Below are positions 1-8,795 of a stretch of 64,000 nt of DNA, in pieces. Made by a program: the position numbers and the translations under genes. Below the pieces are notes generated by a model. It worked only from the letters and a program-made list of their open reading frames with translations. It was not told the DNA's origin and made no database searches. Positions within the stretch are counted from its first letter, which is position 1, and each line of letters starts with the position of its first letter. The DNA is taken from NCBI GenBank assembly GCA_002342065.1, contig DDPF01000007.1, positions 71,213-135,212 of the forward strand. The letters run 5' to 3'. Origin of the DNA: Bacteroidetes bacterium UBA2475. GTDB lineage: Bacteria > Bacteroidota > Bacteroidia > B-17B0 > Aurantibacillaceae.

Positions 1-505
1 TAACTCATCAGTAAACAAGCGTCGTAATTTTTTAACGTTGAATCTTGGAGCCAATCAAGGAATAGGACAGGATATGGCCGTAATGAGCAGCGAAGGCATT
101 GTTGGTATAGTTACAAACGCATCAACTAATTTTTCGAGTGTGATGAGTATCTTACATAAAGATGTGCGTGTAAATTGCCAGTTGAAAAAAGATGGAAGTT
201 ATGGTCCGTTAATTTGGGATGGAAAAGATTACCGTTATTGTTTGCTAACGGATATTCCAACGCATGCAAAAATAAAAGCAGGCGATACAGTAATTACAAG
301 TGAGCTGTCGGGTATTTTTCCTGAAGGAATTATGGTTGGTTTGGTTGAGAGTTTTGAGCGACGCCAGAACGAAGGTTTTTATACTGCAAAAATTAAATTA
401 AGCGCCGATCTTAAAAAAGTAAATCACGTTTATGTTATTAAAAATAAATTTAAAACGGAACGCGATTCATTAGAAAACATAACACAAAAACAAATTGACG
501 ACTGA
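1..505 (+). CDS. mreC: Rod shape-determining protein MreC, C-terminal part (5' end outside window)
   Basis: The frame is open from the left edge, with no start in the window, so only the C-terminal ~167 residues are present. MreC is a bitopic periplasmic scaffold of the elongasome that links MreB to PBP2/RodA. The visible part carries the typical MreC beta-barrel wording (NLGANQGI, GIVGIV, a SVMSILHKD segment, then a GDTVITSELSGIFPEGI stretch). It ends in a short charged tail. The downstream order mreD-PBP2-rodA is the canonical rod operon and confirms the call. mreB would be expected just upstream of the window. The last 11 bases overlap mreD. Confidence 0.93.
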   Translation, partial: NSSVNKRRNFLTLNLGANQGIGQDMAVMSSEGIVGIVTNASTNFSSVMSILHKDVRVNCQLKKDGSYGPLIWDGKDYRYCLLTDIPTHAKIKAGDTVITSELSGIFPEGIMVGLVESFERRQNEGFYTAKIKLSADLKKVNHVYVIKNKFKTERDSLENITQKQIDD

Positions 506-1013
506 TATAGCTAAAAATATTTTTCGGTTCATACTGCTAATACTGGTACAGGTTCTTATTATTCAAAATATTAACCTGTCCAGTTACATTATTTTGTTGC
601 CTTATGTTTTGGTAATTATTTTGTTGCCATTCGAATTATCGCGTGTAACTGTTTTATTGATCTCGTTTTTCTTAGGTATTTGCATCGATTATTTTTTCGA
701 TTCTTCCGGCCTGCACACTTCTGCCTGCACTTTAATGGGCTTTGGAAGATATTATGTTTTAAAATTCATTTCGCCACGTGATGGTTACGATATTGGTGTG
801 CAGCCAACTGTTAACGATATGGGTTTGGCATGGTTCTTAAGTTATGCCGGCACGTTGATCATTATTCATCATTTTTTCTTTTTTTATCTTGAAGTGTTTC
901 GTTTCAACGAATTTTTCAGAACTTTTTTAAGAGCTGTTCTAAGCAGTATAGGAACTTTTATTTTGGTGTACCTCATTCAGTTTTTATTTTTCACTGAGCG
1001 GAAAAGATCATGA
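495..1013 (+). CDS. mreD: Rod shape-determining protein MreD
   Basis: A 172-residue, very hydrophobic protein with about five membrane segments, the usual size for MreD, an inner-membrane elongasome subunit. Sequence similarity in this family is weak, so the call rests on size, topology and position between mreC and PBP2. The only early start is a TTG at 495 that overlaps the end of mreC by 11 bases; the first in-frame ATG would remove several membrane segments. The stop overlaps the PBP2 start (ATGA at 1010-1013), which suggests translational coupling. Confidence 0.88.
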   Translation: MTTDIAKNIFRFILLILVQVLIIQNINLSSYIILLPYVLVIILLPFELSRVTVLLISFFLGICIDYFFDSSGLHTSACTLMGFGRYYVLKFISPRDGYDIGVQPTVNDMGLAWFLSYAGTLIIIHHFFFFYLEVFRFNEFFRTFLRAVLSSIGTFILVYLIQFLFFTERKRS

Positions 1014-2884
1014 GTACAAATTCGCAACTGGGAAATAGAAAATTAATTATTGGCGGATTTTTTTGTTTGATCGTCGTCATCTATTTGTGCCGTTTATTTT
1101 ATATCCAGGTAATAGATCCACAATATAAATTAGACGCTGAGAAAAATGCTTTCCGTTACATGACCGAATACCCTGTGCGTGGTTATATTTACGACCGTAA
1201 AGGAAAATTACTAGTATTTAATGCTCCGTCTTATGATCTCATGGTAATTCCCCGCGAAACAAAAGGCTGCGATACTATGGGTGTTTGTGAAGTATTACAA
1301 ATTACAAAGCAAGATTATTTGAAGCGAATGAAAAAAGCCTGCCAGGCTCCAAACTCTCCACGTAAAGAAAGTATTTTCGAAAAACAAATGTCTGCACAAA
1401 CGTATGCGGCACTCCAGGAAAAGTTATACCGTTTTAAAGGGTTCTTTGTACAAAAACGTACTGTAAGAAGATATCCAAAACCAATAGCAGCACATCTTTT
1501 AGGATACGTTGGTGAGATCGGCAAAGAGCAGGCGGAAAAAGATGTGTATTATAAAGAAGGCGATTATATCGGCATCACTGGTCTGGAAAGAAGTTACGAA
1601 GATGTACTAAGAGGAAAAAAGGGAACACAAATTGCCATTACCGATGTGCACAATAAAATTATTGGCCGTTACATGGATGGAAAGTATGATACCTTAGCCA
1701 TTGCCGGCAAAGCTTTGTATTGCACTATCGACAGAGATCTGCAAGAGTACGGCGAAAAATTAATGCAGGGAAAAAAAGGTGCCATCGTTGCCATCGAACC
1801 TTCTACCGGCGAGATATTATGTTTAGTTTCCGGCCCATCTTACGATCCAAATTTATTGGTTGGTGGAAAAGAGCGTTCTAAGAATTTTACAAAATTGTAT
1901 TACGATAGTTTAAATCGGCCTTTATTTAATCGTGCTTTAACAGCAATGTATCCTCCCGGTTCTATCTTTAAATTAATTGATGCATTGATAGCGCAAAATG
2001 ACGGATTGATAAATCGTAATACAGTTTATCCTTGTCAAATGGGTTATCCGCCAATGGGTGGTAAACCAAAATGCCACGCCCATGGTGGCGGGAAAAATTT
2101 AACCGGCTCTATTGCAGCTTCCTGTAACTCATATTACTCTTATGTTTTTCGCGAAATTGTTGATCAACGAAAATATCCACATTTTATAGATGGATATAAT
2201 CATTGGCGCGATGTAGTTAAAACATTTGGTCCAGGTACACGCTTAGGCACAGACCTTCCTTACGACAAGCCTGGAAACGTTCCCTCTGTTGAATATTACA
2301 ATAAAGTTTTTGGAAAGAACGGTTGGCGCAGTAACACTATTGTTTCATTAGGAATAGGTCAGGCAGAGTTAACGTTGGTGCCATTACAAATGGCAAATGT
2401 TGTTGCCATTATTGCCAACAGGGGTTATTATTTTACACCACACAGTATTAAAGGTGTTGGTATAGATAAGAAATTGGACAACCGTTTTAAGGTAAAGCAT
2501 TATGTAGCTGTGCAGGATCAAACAGCATATTTAAATGTAATTGATGGTATGCAGGGTGCAATGGAGCCCGGCGGCACTGCATTTACCAACAGGTTAAAAG
2601 ATATCGTTGTGTGTGGTAAAACAGGTACAGCGCAAAATCCGCATGGTGATGATCACGCTGTTTTTTTAGCGTTTGCTCCACGCGAAAATCCAAAGATCGC
2701 CATTGCATGTATTGTTGAAAATGCAGGCTTCGGTAATACCTGGAGCGCTCCAATAGTAACTTTGATGATAGAAAAATATTTAAAAGGAAAAACCGAAAGA
2801 CCTGAAGTGGAGAAAAGAATGTTGGAAGGAGATCTTATTACCAAGAATAATAAAAAAGACGCTTTAAAAATAAAACATCATTAA
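1010..2884 (+). CDS. mrdA: Penicillin-binding protein 2 (elongasome transpeptidase)
   Basis: A 624-residue class B PBP that cross-links peptidoglycan during cell elongation as the partner of RodA. An N-terminal membrane anchor lies at about residues 12-32, followed by the PBP dimerisation region with the RGYIYDRKGKLL motif, then the transpeptidase domain. Catalytic motifs are visible: S318-x-x-K321 (PGSIFK), an SCN motif near residue 370, and K537-T-G-T. The ATG start overlaps the mreD stop by 4 bases. The length is normal and all active-site motifs are intact. Periplasmic face of the inner membrane. Confidence 0.95.
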   Translation: MSTNSQLGNRKLIIGGFFCLIVVIYLCRLFYIQVIDPQYKLDAEKNAFRYMTEYPVRGYIYDRKGKLLVFNAPSYDLMVIPRETKGCDTMGVCEVLQITKQDYLKRMKKACQAPNSPRKESIFEKQMSAQTYAALQEKLYRFKGFFVQKRTVRRYPKPIAAHLLGYVGEIGKEQAEKDVYYKEGDYIGITGLERSYEDVLRGKKGTQIAITDVHNKIIGRYMDGKYDTLAIAGKALYCTIDRDLQEYGEKLMQGKKGAIVAIEPSTGEILCLVSGPSYDPNLLVGGKERSKNFTKLYYDSLNRPLFNRALTAMYPPGSIFKLIDALIAQNDGLINRNTVYPCQMGYPPMGGKPKCHAHGGGKNLTGSIAASCNSYYSYVFREIVDQRKYPHFIDGYNHWRDVVKTFGPGTRLGTDLPYDKPGNVPSVEYYNKVFGKNGWRSNTIVSLGIGQAELTLVPLQMANVVAIIANRGYYFTPHSIKGVGIDKKLDNRFKVKHYVAVQDQTAYLNVIDGMQGAMEPGGTAFTNRLKDIVVCGKTGTAQNPHGDDHAVFLAFAPRENPKIAIACIVENAGFGNTWSAPIVTLMIEKYLKGKTERPEVEKRMLEGDLITKNNKKDALKIKHH

Positions 2885-2887
2885 CCT

Positions 2888-4195
2888 TTGGCACGTAACG
2901 AAAATAGTGTATTTTATGGTGTTGATCGTGTAACGCTGATCGTTTACGTATTGCTTGTTATTATGGGCTGGCTAAATATTTACGCTGCTGTATATGACGA
3001 AGAACATCAAAATATATTTGATACCACTCAAAAGTATGGTAAGCAATTAATTTGGATAGGTGGCGCAGCCGTAATTGCATTTAGTGTTTTATTAATTGAT
3101 GCCAATTTTTACACCGCTTTCTCATATGGTTTTTATGGCTTTTTTCTCGCCATGAATATTCTGGTTTTGTTCTTAGGAAAAGAGATTAAGGGCAGTCACT
3201 CCTGGTTCAGGTTTGGTAGCGCTGGTATACAGCCCGCCGAATTTATGAAGTTTGCCACCGGTCTTGCACTCGCAAAATTTTTGAGCAATCAGAATATTAT
3301 TATCAATCAACAATTCAGATTGCGATTGAAAGATCTCATAAAGAATTATAAGAATACAGTTTTTGCATTATTATTTATTGTTGTACCATTAATTTTAATT
3401 ATAAAATTGCAGAATGAAACGGGTTTAGCTATTGTATTTATTGCTTTTATTATTGTTTTGTATCGCGAAGGATTAAGCGTAGGCTTTTTAATTTTTGGAA
3501 TACTAACCGCTATTTTATTTGTTATGGCATTGGTCGTAACAAGTATTAGTGGCTTGCTAATAACGTTGGCTGTAATTAGTGCTTCTGCGTTTTTATTTAT
3601 TAATAGAAGCCGTAAAAATTTAATTCTTGTTGTTATTGTTTTTATTGCCGCATGCGGTGTGGTGCTTACCACTAATTACGTTTACAATCATCTTGAAGAT
3701 CATCAAAAAGTTAGGATTGATGTATTGTTGGGTAGAGGAACTGTTGACCTAAAAAAAGAAGGTTATAATGTAAACCAGGCTAAGATCGCTATTGGCAGTG
3801 GTGGCTTTTTGGGGAAAGGTTATTTACAAGGCACGCAAACCAAATACGATTTTGTACCGGAACAGGATACCGATTTTATTTTTTGTACTGTTGGCGAAGA
3901 GTGGGGCTTTGTTGGAAGTACAGTAGTTATATTTTTAGAATTATTTTTGATCCTCAGAGTTATTTTTTTGGCAGAAAGGCAGCGTTCTGACTTTAGCCGG
4001 ATATATGGTTACGGCGTGGCTTCTGTTCTGTTTTTTCACCTTGCTGTAAATATTGGTATGACTATTGGTTTAATGCCGGTTATTGGCATTCCCTTGCCAT
4101 TCTTCAGTTACGGTGGCTCTTCACTATGGTCGTTCACGATATTATTGTTTATTTTCATCAAACTAGATTCTAACAGATTGCTGATATTACGCTAA
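2888..4195 (+). CDS. rodA: RodA, SEDS-family peptidoglycan glycosyltransferase
   Basis: A 435-residue polytopic membrane protein of the SEDS family (FtsW/RodA/SpoVE), which polymerises lipid II with PBP2. Family wording is clear: GSHSWFRFGSAGIQPAE in the first half, the extracellular loop with KIAIGSGGFLGKGYLQGTQTKYDFVPEQDTDF split around the catalytic region, and GIPLPFFSYGGSS near the C-terminus. The start is a TTG three bases after the PBP2 stop; there is no ATG near it. A small GCCTT/AAGGC hairpin (4209-4221) follows, before mrcA, and may weakly separate transcripts. Confidence 0.94.
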   Translation: MARNENSVFYGVDRVTLIVYVLLVIMGWLNIYAAVYDEEHQNIFDTTQKYGKQLIWIGGAAVIAFSVLLIDANFYTAFSYGFYGFFLAMNILVLFLGKEIKGSHSWFRFGSAGIQPAEFMKFATGLALAKFLSNQNIIINQQFRLRLKDLIKNYKNTVFALLFIVVPLILIIKLQNETGLAIVFIAFIIVLYREGLSVGFLIFGILTAILFVMALVVTSISGLLITLAVISASAFLFINRSRKNLILVVIVFIAACGVVLTTNYVYNHLEDHQKVRIDVLLGRGTVDLKKEGYNVNQAKIAIGSGGFLGKGYLQGTQTKYDFVPEQDTDFIFCTVGEEWGFVGSTVVIFLELFLILRVIFLAERQRSDFSRIYGYGVASVLFFHLAVNIGMTIGLMPVIGIPLPFFSYGGSSLWSFTILLFIFIKLDSNRLLILR

Positions 4196-4293
4196 TTCAG
4201 TAAATAAGGCCTTTTTAAGGCATAATATTGTTACTATTTTTACTTTATTTCACTTTTTTCATTAAGGGTTTTTGCTATTTTTACCCTTTCAAA

Positions 4294-6555
4294 ATGGCTC
4301 AAAAATCAAGTAAATACGTTAAGTGGCTCTGGATCCTATTCTTAAGTCCTGTTTTAGTAATTTTTATTATTGTAACACTTACAGGCATGGGCACTTTTGG
4401 CGCTCTGCCTAATGTAGAAGAGCTTGTAAACCCTAAGAACAATTTAGCTACCATAGTTTACAGTGGCGATATGAAAATTTTAGGAAAGTATTACAGCGAA
4501 AATCGTGTAAATGTAAACTTCAATCAATTAGATAAAGATCTTGTAGAGGCATTAATTGCAACTGAAGATGCGCGCTTTTACGAACACAGCGGCGTAGATA
4601 TTAAAGCCTTAGGCCGCGCTGTTGCAGGTGCTTTTATGGGAGGTAATAAGGGTGGCGGAAGTACTGTTACTCAACAGTTAGCGAAAATGATGTTTCCTCG
4701 CGAAAAATTAAGCAAACCCGAATTAGCCATTCGTAAAATGAAGGAGTGGATCATTGCTACGCGTTTAGAAAAATATTATACCAAGGATGAGATCTTAGCA
4801 CTGTACTTAAATAAATTCGATTTTTTAAATTTAGCAGTTGGTGTAAAGTCGGCATCGCAAATTTATTTTAACCGTTCGCAGGATAGTTTAAAGATAGAAC
4901 AAGCCGCTATGTTAGTTGGTATGGCAAAAAACCCTTCACTGTTTAATCCAATACGCTTTCCTGATAAAACAAAATTAAGACGGAATGTTGTATTGAATCA
5001 AATGGTAAAATATGGTTATCTCTCAAAACAAAAATACGATTCATTAAAAGTGTTGCCTCTTGATCTTAGTTTTCGTCCTGAAGATCATAACGATGGTTTA
5101 GCTCCATATTTAAGAGAATACATACGCGATAATTTTTTAAAAGGCTGGTGCGAAAAACATATTAATCCCGAAACAAATAAACCTTACAACGTTTATAAGG
5201 ATGGATTAAGAATCTATACTACTATCGACTCGCGCATGCAGAAATATGCAGAAGAAGCTGTTTTTGAACACATGCAGGATCTTCAGAAAATTTTTGATAA
5301 AGACCTTCACACAAAAAAGAATGCACCTTTTGCGTGGAATGTAAATAAACAGGAAATAGAAAATATCATGAACTCGTCTATCAAACGAAGTGATAGATTT
5401 CGCGCAGCAAAAAAAGCAGGGATGAGTGATGCTGATGCAATTGCTACTTTTTATAAACCCGTGCAAATGGCTGTTTACAGTTTACGTGGCGATATTGATA
5501 CCTTAATGACACCATTTGACAGTATTAAATATTACAAAGGTTTTTTACAAACCGGTTTTATGGCTATGGAACCGCAAACAGGTTATGTTAAAGCATGGGT
5601 GGGGGGTATTAATCACAAACATTTTAAATATGATCACGTAAAGGTTAGTAGAAGGCAAGTTGGTTCTACCTTTAAGCCTTTTGTTTACGCTTTGGCCATA
5701 CAGGAGGGATTCTCGCCTTGTCACCAGGTGCCAAACGTTAGAACTTGTATTGCATTGCCTGACGGTAAAGATTGGTGTCCGAGTAATTCAGACGGACCAA
5801 ACGATAAAAATAATGGGAAGATGATCACCCTGAAAAAAGCGTTGGCTAATTCAATTAACTATATAACGGCCTGGATCATGAAGCAATATGGTCCGCACGC
5901 AGTTGTTAGTTTGGTAAAACGTCTTGGTGTAACTTCGGAGATTCCTGAAGTACCATCTATTTGTTTAGGAACACCGGATATAAATGTTTTCGAAATGGTT
6001 GGTGCCATTTCAACTTTTGCCAATAAAGGCACGTATATTCAACCAACATTTATTACACGTATTGAAGATAAGAATGGTAAAGTTCTGGAAGAATTTATTC
6101 CAACAACTGATGAGGTTTTTAGCGAAGAAAAAGCATATGTAATGATACAGTTAATGCGTGGTGTTGTAGATGGGGGAACCGGTAGTCGTTTACGCTCTCG
6201 CCATAAATTAATGAACCAGATAGCAGGTAAGACCGGAACTACGCAAAAGAATGCAGATGGCTGGTTCATTGGTTTAACACCTGAATTAGCAGCCGGCGCA
6301 TGGGTTGGGGGCGAAGATAGAAGTATTCACTTTAACTCGATGGTTGAAGGACAGGGTGCAACAATGGCTTTACCTATCTGGGGTAAATTTTTTAGTAAAG
6401 TTTATGCAGATCCAAAATTGAAAGTTAGCAAAAGTGAATTTGCTCGTCCAAAAAATTTAGATCCGAATTTGGAAATGGATTGCAGTAAATATGATAACGA
6501 TCTTTACCAGGTTTCAGGCGAAGAAAATGAATTTGATAATTTAAAAGAACAATAG
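4294..6555 (+). CDS. mrcA: Penicillin-binding protein 1A (bifunctional glycosyltransferase/transpeptidase)
   Basis: A class A PBP of 753 residues from the ATG at 4294. The frame stays open upstream to a TTG at 4228, but that extension is a hydrophobic translation of AT-rich leader, whereas the ATG gives MAQKSSKYVK followed directly by one membrane anchor, as in the family. The GT51 domain contains the catalytic glutamate E91 (ATEDARFYEH) and the GGSTVTQQLAK motif. The transpeptidase domain has S458-x-x-K461 (GSTFKPF) and K646-T-G-T-T. It polymerises and cross-links peptidoglycan on the periplasmic side. scoA begins one base after the stop. Confidence 0.94.
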   Translation: MAQKSSKYVKWLWILFLSPVLVIFIIVTLTGMGTFGALPNVEELVNPKNNLATIVYSGDMKILGKYYSENRVNVNFNQLDKDLVEALIATEDARFYEHSGVDIKALGRAVAGAFMGGNKGGGSTVTQQLAKMMFPREKLSKPELAIRKMKEWIIATRLEKYYTKDEILALYLNKFDFLNLAVGVKSASQIYFNRSQDSLKIEQAAMLVGMAKNPSLFNPIRFPDKTKLRRNVVLNQMVKYGYLSKQKYDSLKVLPLDLSFRPEDHNDGLAPYLREYIRDNFLKGWCEKHINPETNKPYNVYKDGLRIYTTIDSRMQKYAEEAVFEHMQDLQKIFDKDLHTKKNAPFAWNVNKQEIENIMNSSIKRSDRFRAAKKAGMSDADAIATFYKPVQMAVYSLRGDIDTLMTPFDSIKYYKGFLQTGFMAMEPQTGYVKAWVGGINHKHFKYDHVKVSRRQVGSTFKPFVYALAIQEGFSPCHQVPNVRTCIALPDGKDWCPSNSDGPNDKNNGKMITLKKALANSINYITAWIMKQYGPHAVVSLVKRLGVTSEIPEVPSICLGTPDINVFEMVGAISTFANKGTYIQPTFITRIEDKNGKVLEEFIPTTDEVFSEEKAYVMIQLMRGVVDGGTGSRLRSRHKLMNQIAGKTGTTQKNADGWFIGLTPELAAGAWVGGEDRSIHFNSMVEGQGATMALPIWGKFFSKVYADPKLKVSKSEFARPKNLDPNLEMDCSKYDNDLYQVSGEENEFDNLKEQ

Positions 6556-6556
6556 T

Positions 6557-7267
6557 ATGATCAATAGAGTTGTAAAAAATGTTGAAGAAGCTTTAAGAGA
6601 TGTTAAAGATGGAAATACTTTAATGGTTGGCGGCTTTGGTTTATGTGGCATACCAGAAAATTGTATTGCAGAGCTTGTAAAAAAAGGTGTAAAGAATTTA
6701 ACCTGTATAAGTAATAATGCAGGTGTAGATGATTTTGGATTGGGTTTATTGCTTCAGACAAAACAGATCAAAAAAATGATCTCGAGTTATGTTGGAGAGA
6801 ATGACGAATTTGAACGCCAGATGCTAAGTGGTGAATTGGAAGTTGAATTAGTGCCACAAGGTACGTTGGCTACACGTTGTATGGCGGCAGGTTATGGTAT
6901 GCCGGTTATTTTTACGCCTGCAGGTGTAGGAACAGAAGTAGCAATTGGTAAAGAGACCAGGAAATTTACTTTTAACGGTGAAGAAAAAGAATATTTAATG
7001 GAGAAAGCTTTTGAAGCAGACTTCGCTATTGTAAAGGCCTGGAAAGGTGATACAGCTGGAAATTTAATTTATAACAGCACGGCAAGAAATTTTAATCCAT
7101 TAATGGCAATGGCCGGAAGAATTACTATTGCTGAGGTTGAAGAGTTAGTGCCTGCAGGTGAACTAGACCCTGATCACATTCATACTCCCGGAATTTATGT
7201 TCACAGGATCTTCCAGGGGCAAAAATATGAAAAGAGAATTGAACAGAGGACTGTAAGAAAGAAATAA
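6557..7267 (+). CDS. scoA: Succinyl-CoA:3-ketoacid CoA-transferase, subunit A
   Basis: A 236-residue CoA-transferase family I alpha subunit. It moves CoA from succinyl-CoA to acetoacetate (or a related 3-oxoacid) in the cytoplasm, working as a heterodimer with ScoB. The family motif VGGFGLCGIPE is at residues 24-34, and FTPAGVGTEVA is in the central loop. Length is normal. Unusually, the beta subunit is not adjacent: scoB lies at 12883, beyond four unrelated genes. The start codon is one base after mrcA, so scoA is probably co-transcribed with the cell-wall operon. Confidence 0.93.
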   Translation: MINRVVKNVEEALRDVKDGNTLMVGGFGLCGIPENCIAELVKKGVKNLTCISNNAGVDDFGLGLLLQTKQIKKMISSYVGENDEFERQMLSGELEVELVPQGTLATRCMAAGYGMPVIFTPAGVGTEVAIGKETRKFTFNGEEKEYLMEKAFEADFAIVKAWKGDTAGNLIYNSTARNFNPLMAMAGRITIAEVEELVPAGELDPDHIHTPGIYVHRIFQGQKYEKRIEQRTVRKK

Positions 7268-7283
7268 AATAATAAGTCAAAGA

Positions 7284-8795
7284 ATGTTTTATAAAAAATA
7301 CTTTACTTTTGAAAATCTTTTTTTTTACGGTTTACTAGTTATAAGCCTTGTAAATATTTGGTCCCAGAATATTTATGTTACTATTGATGGGCCAACACAT
7401 CTTTATAATTCGGGTCTTTTAAACTTAATTGGTAATGATGCTTTTTTAAAAAGTTTCTATGTTCAAAACGACCTTTTTTTACCAAACTATTTTTCGCATA
7501 TTGTTTTAAGTAATTTATTCCTTGTTTTTGATCCTTTTACAAGCGAGAAAATATTTTTTAGCTTATTTGTCATATTATTACCTCTCAGTTTTAGATATTT
7601 AGCCAAGCTTTACGCAAAAAACACACTTTACTCCTTTTTAGTGTTTCCTTTAATGTTTGGTTTTTTATTTCATGTTGGGTTTTTTAATTTTTGTTTTGCC
7701 TTTGTGTTTCTTAATTTTCAGTTAGCACTTCTTTACTTTTTTTTGCATGAAAAAAGTAAATGGTATCATTTATTATTATTTATCTTAAACTCAATAGTCC
7801 TTTTTAACTGTCATGCTTTTATTTTTGGCATAACTTTAATTATCACCTTTTTGATCACTTTTTTATATTTTTTACCCAGCTGGAAAGTTGTTGTAAAAAA
7901 AGTAGCTTATTTGTTTTTACTTTATCTGCCCTCATGCATTTTATTTGCAGTATTTTATCTTAAATACCAAATTCCTGACTATAATTATCCAACAACTGAT
8001 TATGAAAAATTTTCAAAAATTTTAACCTTTGCCCCGGCAATAGTTTACAATAGAGAAACGGAAGGAATAAAGGCAAGTGTTTATCTGTTTGTTTTTTTCT
8101 TTTTAGTTAATTTCATTTTTTTTAAACGTTTTTCGGGAAATTCGCCTGAAAAAAAATTCCTTTATTTTGATATTTTGCTGGTAATAGCACTGGGATTGAT
8201 ACCTATTATTATAAATACAAACAGCGGTATGTTAAGTGGAATGTTAACTGATAGATTGGTATTAGTGTTTTTTTATGTAATAGCTTTATGGATATCCTTC
8301 AATTTCATAGAATCTAAAGGGGTTTATTTTGTTACAACTATGTTAGTTGTTACTGTATTTTGGAGACTATCAGTAAAAAGGAAGGATTCCATTGCACAAC
8401 TTAGCAACAATGCTGAAAAGATAGTTGTTGCTTCCAATAAAGTCAAAGATAATTCTACCGTATTCTCTATAAATTTTTCAGATAATTGGACAGAAATAAA
8501 TTTCTCTAATTACCTCGGAATCAAAAAAAATATAATAAACTTGTATAATCCTGAAGCTGTTTTGGGATGGTTTCCTATAAGATGGAGAGGCGATCGCCCG
8601 GCTGTAAATTGGGAGATTGATAGTACAGATAAAGTAACACGATTGCCGGATTATATTTTAATATATGGTCTTTTTTCAAAACTAAATAATGAAGGAAACG
8701 AAAAATTAAAGCAATTTATTCAGGCAAATGGCGTTAAACAATACCAATCTGCAGACAATTATTGCACACTATACGAGATAAAAACAAAAAAATGA
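7284..8795 (+). CDS. GT-C-like polytopic membrane protein (putative glycosyltransferase)
   Basis: 503 residues, about ten to eleven membrane segments, then a soluble C-terminal domain of ~130 residues. After the first membrane segment there is a loop with TIDGPTHLYNS; D35 sits where GT-C enzymes of the GT39/ArnT type hold their catalytic acidic residue. GT-C enzymes transfer a sugar from a polyprenyl-phosphate donor on the outer face of the inner membrane. The fold and class are inferred from topology and this motif; donor and acceptor are unknown. The gene starts 16 bases after scoA, and its stop overlaps the next gene as ATGA. Confidence 0.62.
   Translation: MFYKKYFTFENLFFYGLLVISLVNIWSQNIYVTIDGPTHLYNSGLLNLIGNDAFLKSFYVQNDLFLPNYFSHIVLSNLFLVFDPFTSEKIFFSLFVILLPLSFRYLAKLYAKNTLYSFLVFPLMFGFLFHVGFFNFCFAFVFLNFQLALLYFFLHEKSKWYHLLLFILNSIVLFNCHAFIFGITLIITFLITFLYFLPSWKVVVKKVAYLFLLYLPSCILFAVFYLKYQIPDYNYPTTDYEKFSKILTFAPAIVYNRETEGIKASVYLFVFFFLVNFIFFKRFSGNSPEKKFLYFDILLVIALGLIPIIINTNSGMLSGMLTDRLVLVFFYVIALWISFNFIESKGVYFVTTMLVVTVFWRLSVKRKDSIAQLSNNAEKIVVASNKVKDNSTVFSINFSDNWTEINFSNYLGIKKNIINLYNPEAVLGWFPIRWRGDRPAVNWEIDSTDKVTRLPDYILIYGLFSKLNNEGNEKLKQFIQANGVKQYQSADNYCTLYEIKTKK

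Noticed and set aside
4209..4221. GCCTT/AAGGC hairpin as terminator between rodA and mrcA
   Set aside because: The 5-bp stem is short and lacks a T-run, so it is noted only as a possible weak attenuator.
4228..4293. TTG-started 22-codon extension of PBP1A
   Set aside because: It is a hydrophobic translation of the T-rich leader; the ATG at 4294 gives a normal PBP1A N-terminus.
8762..8791. Earlier TTG start of the GT39-like gene
   Set aside because: The ATG at 8792 overlaps the upstream stop as ATGA, the usual coupling arrangement.
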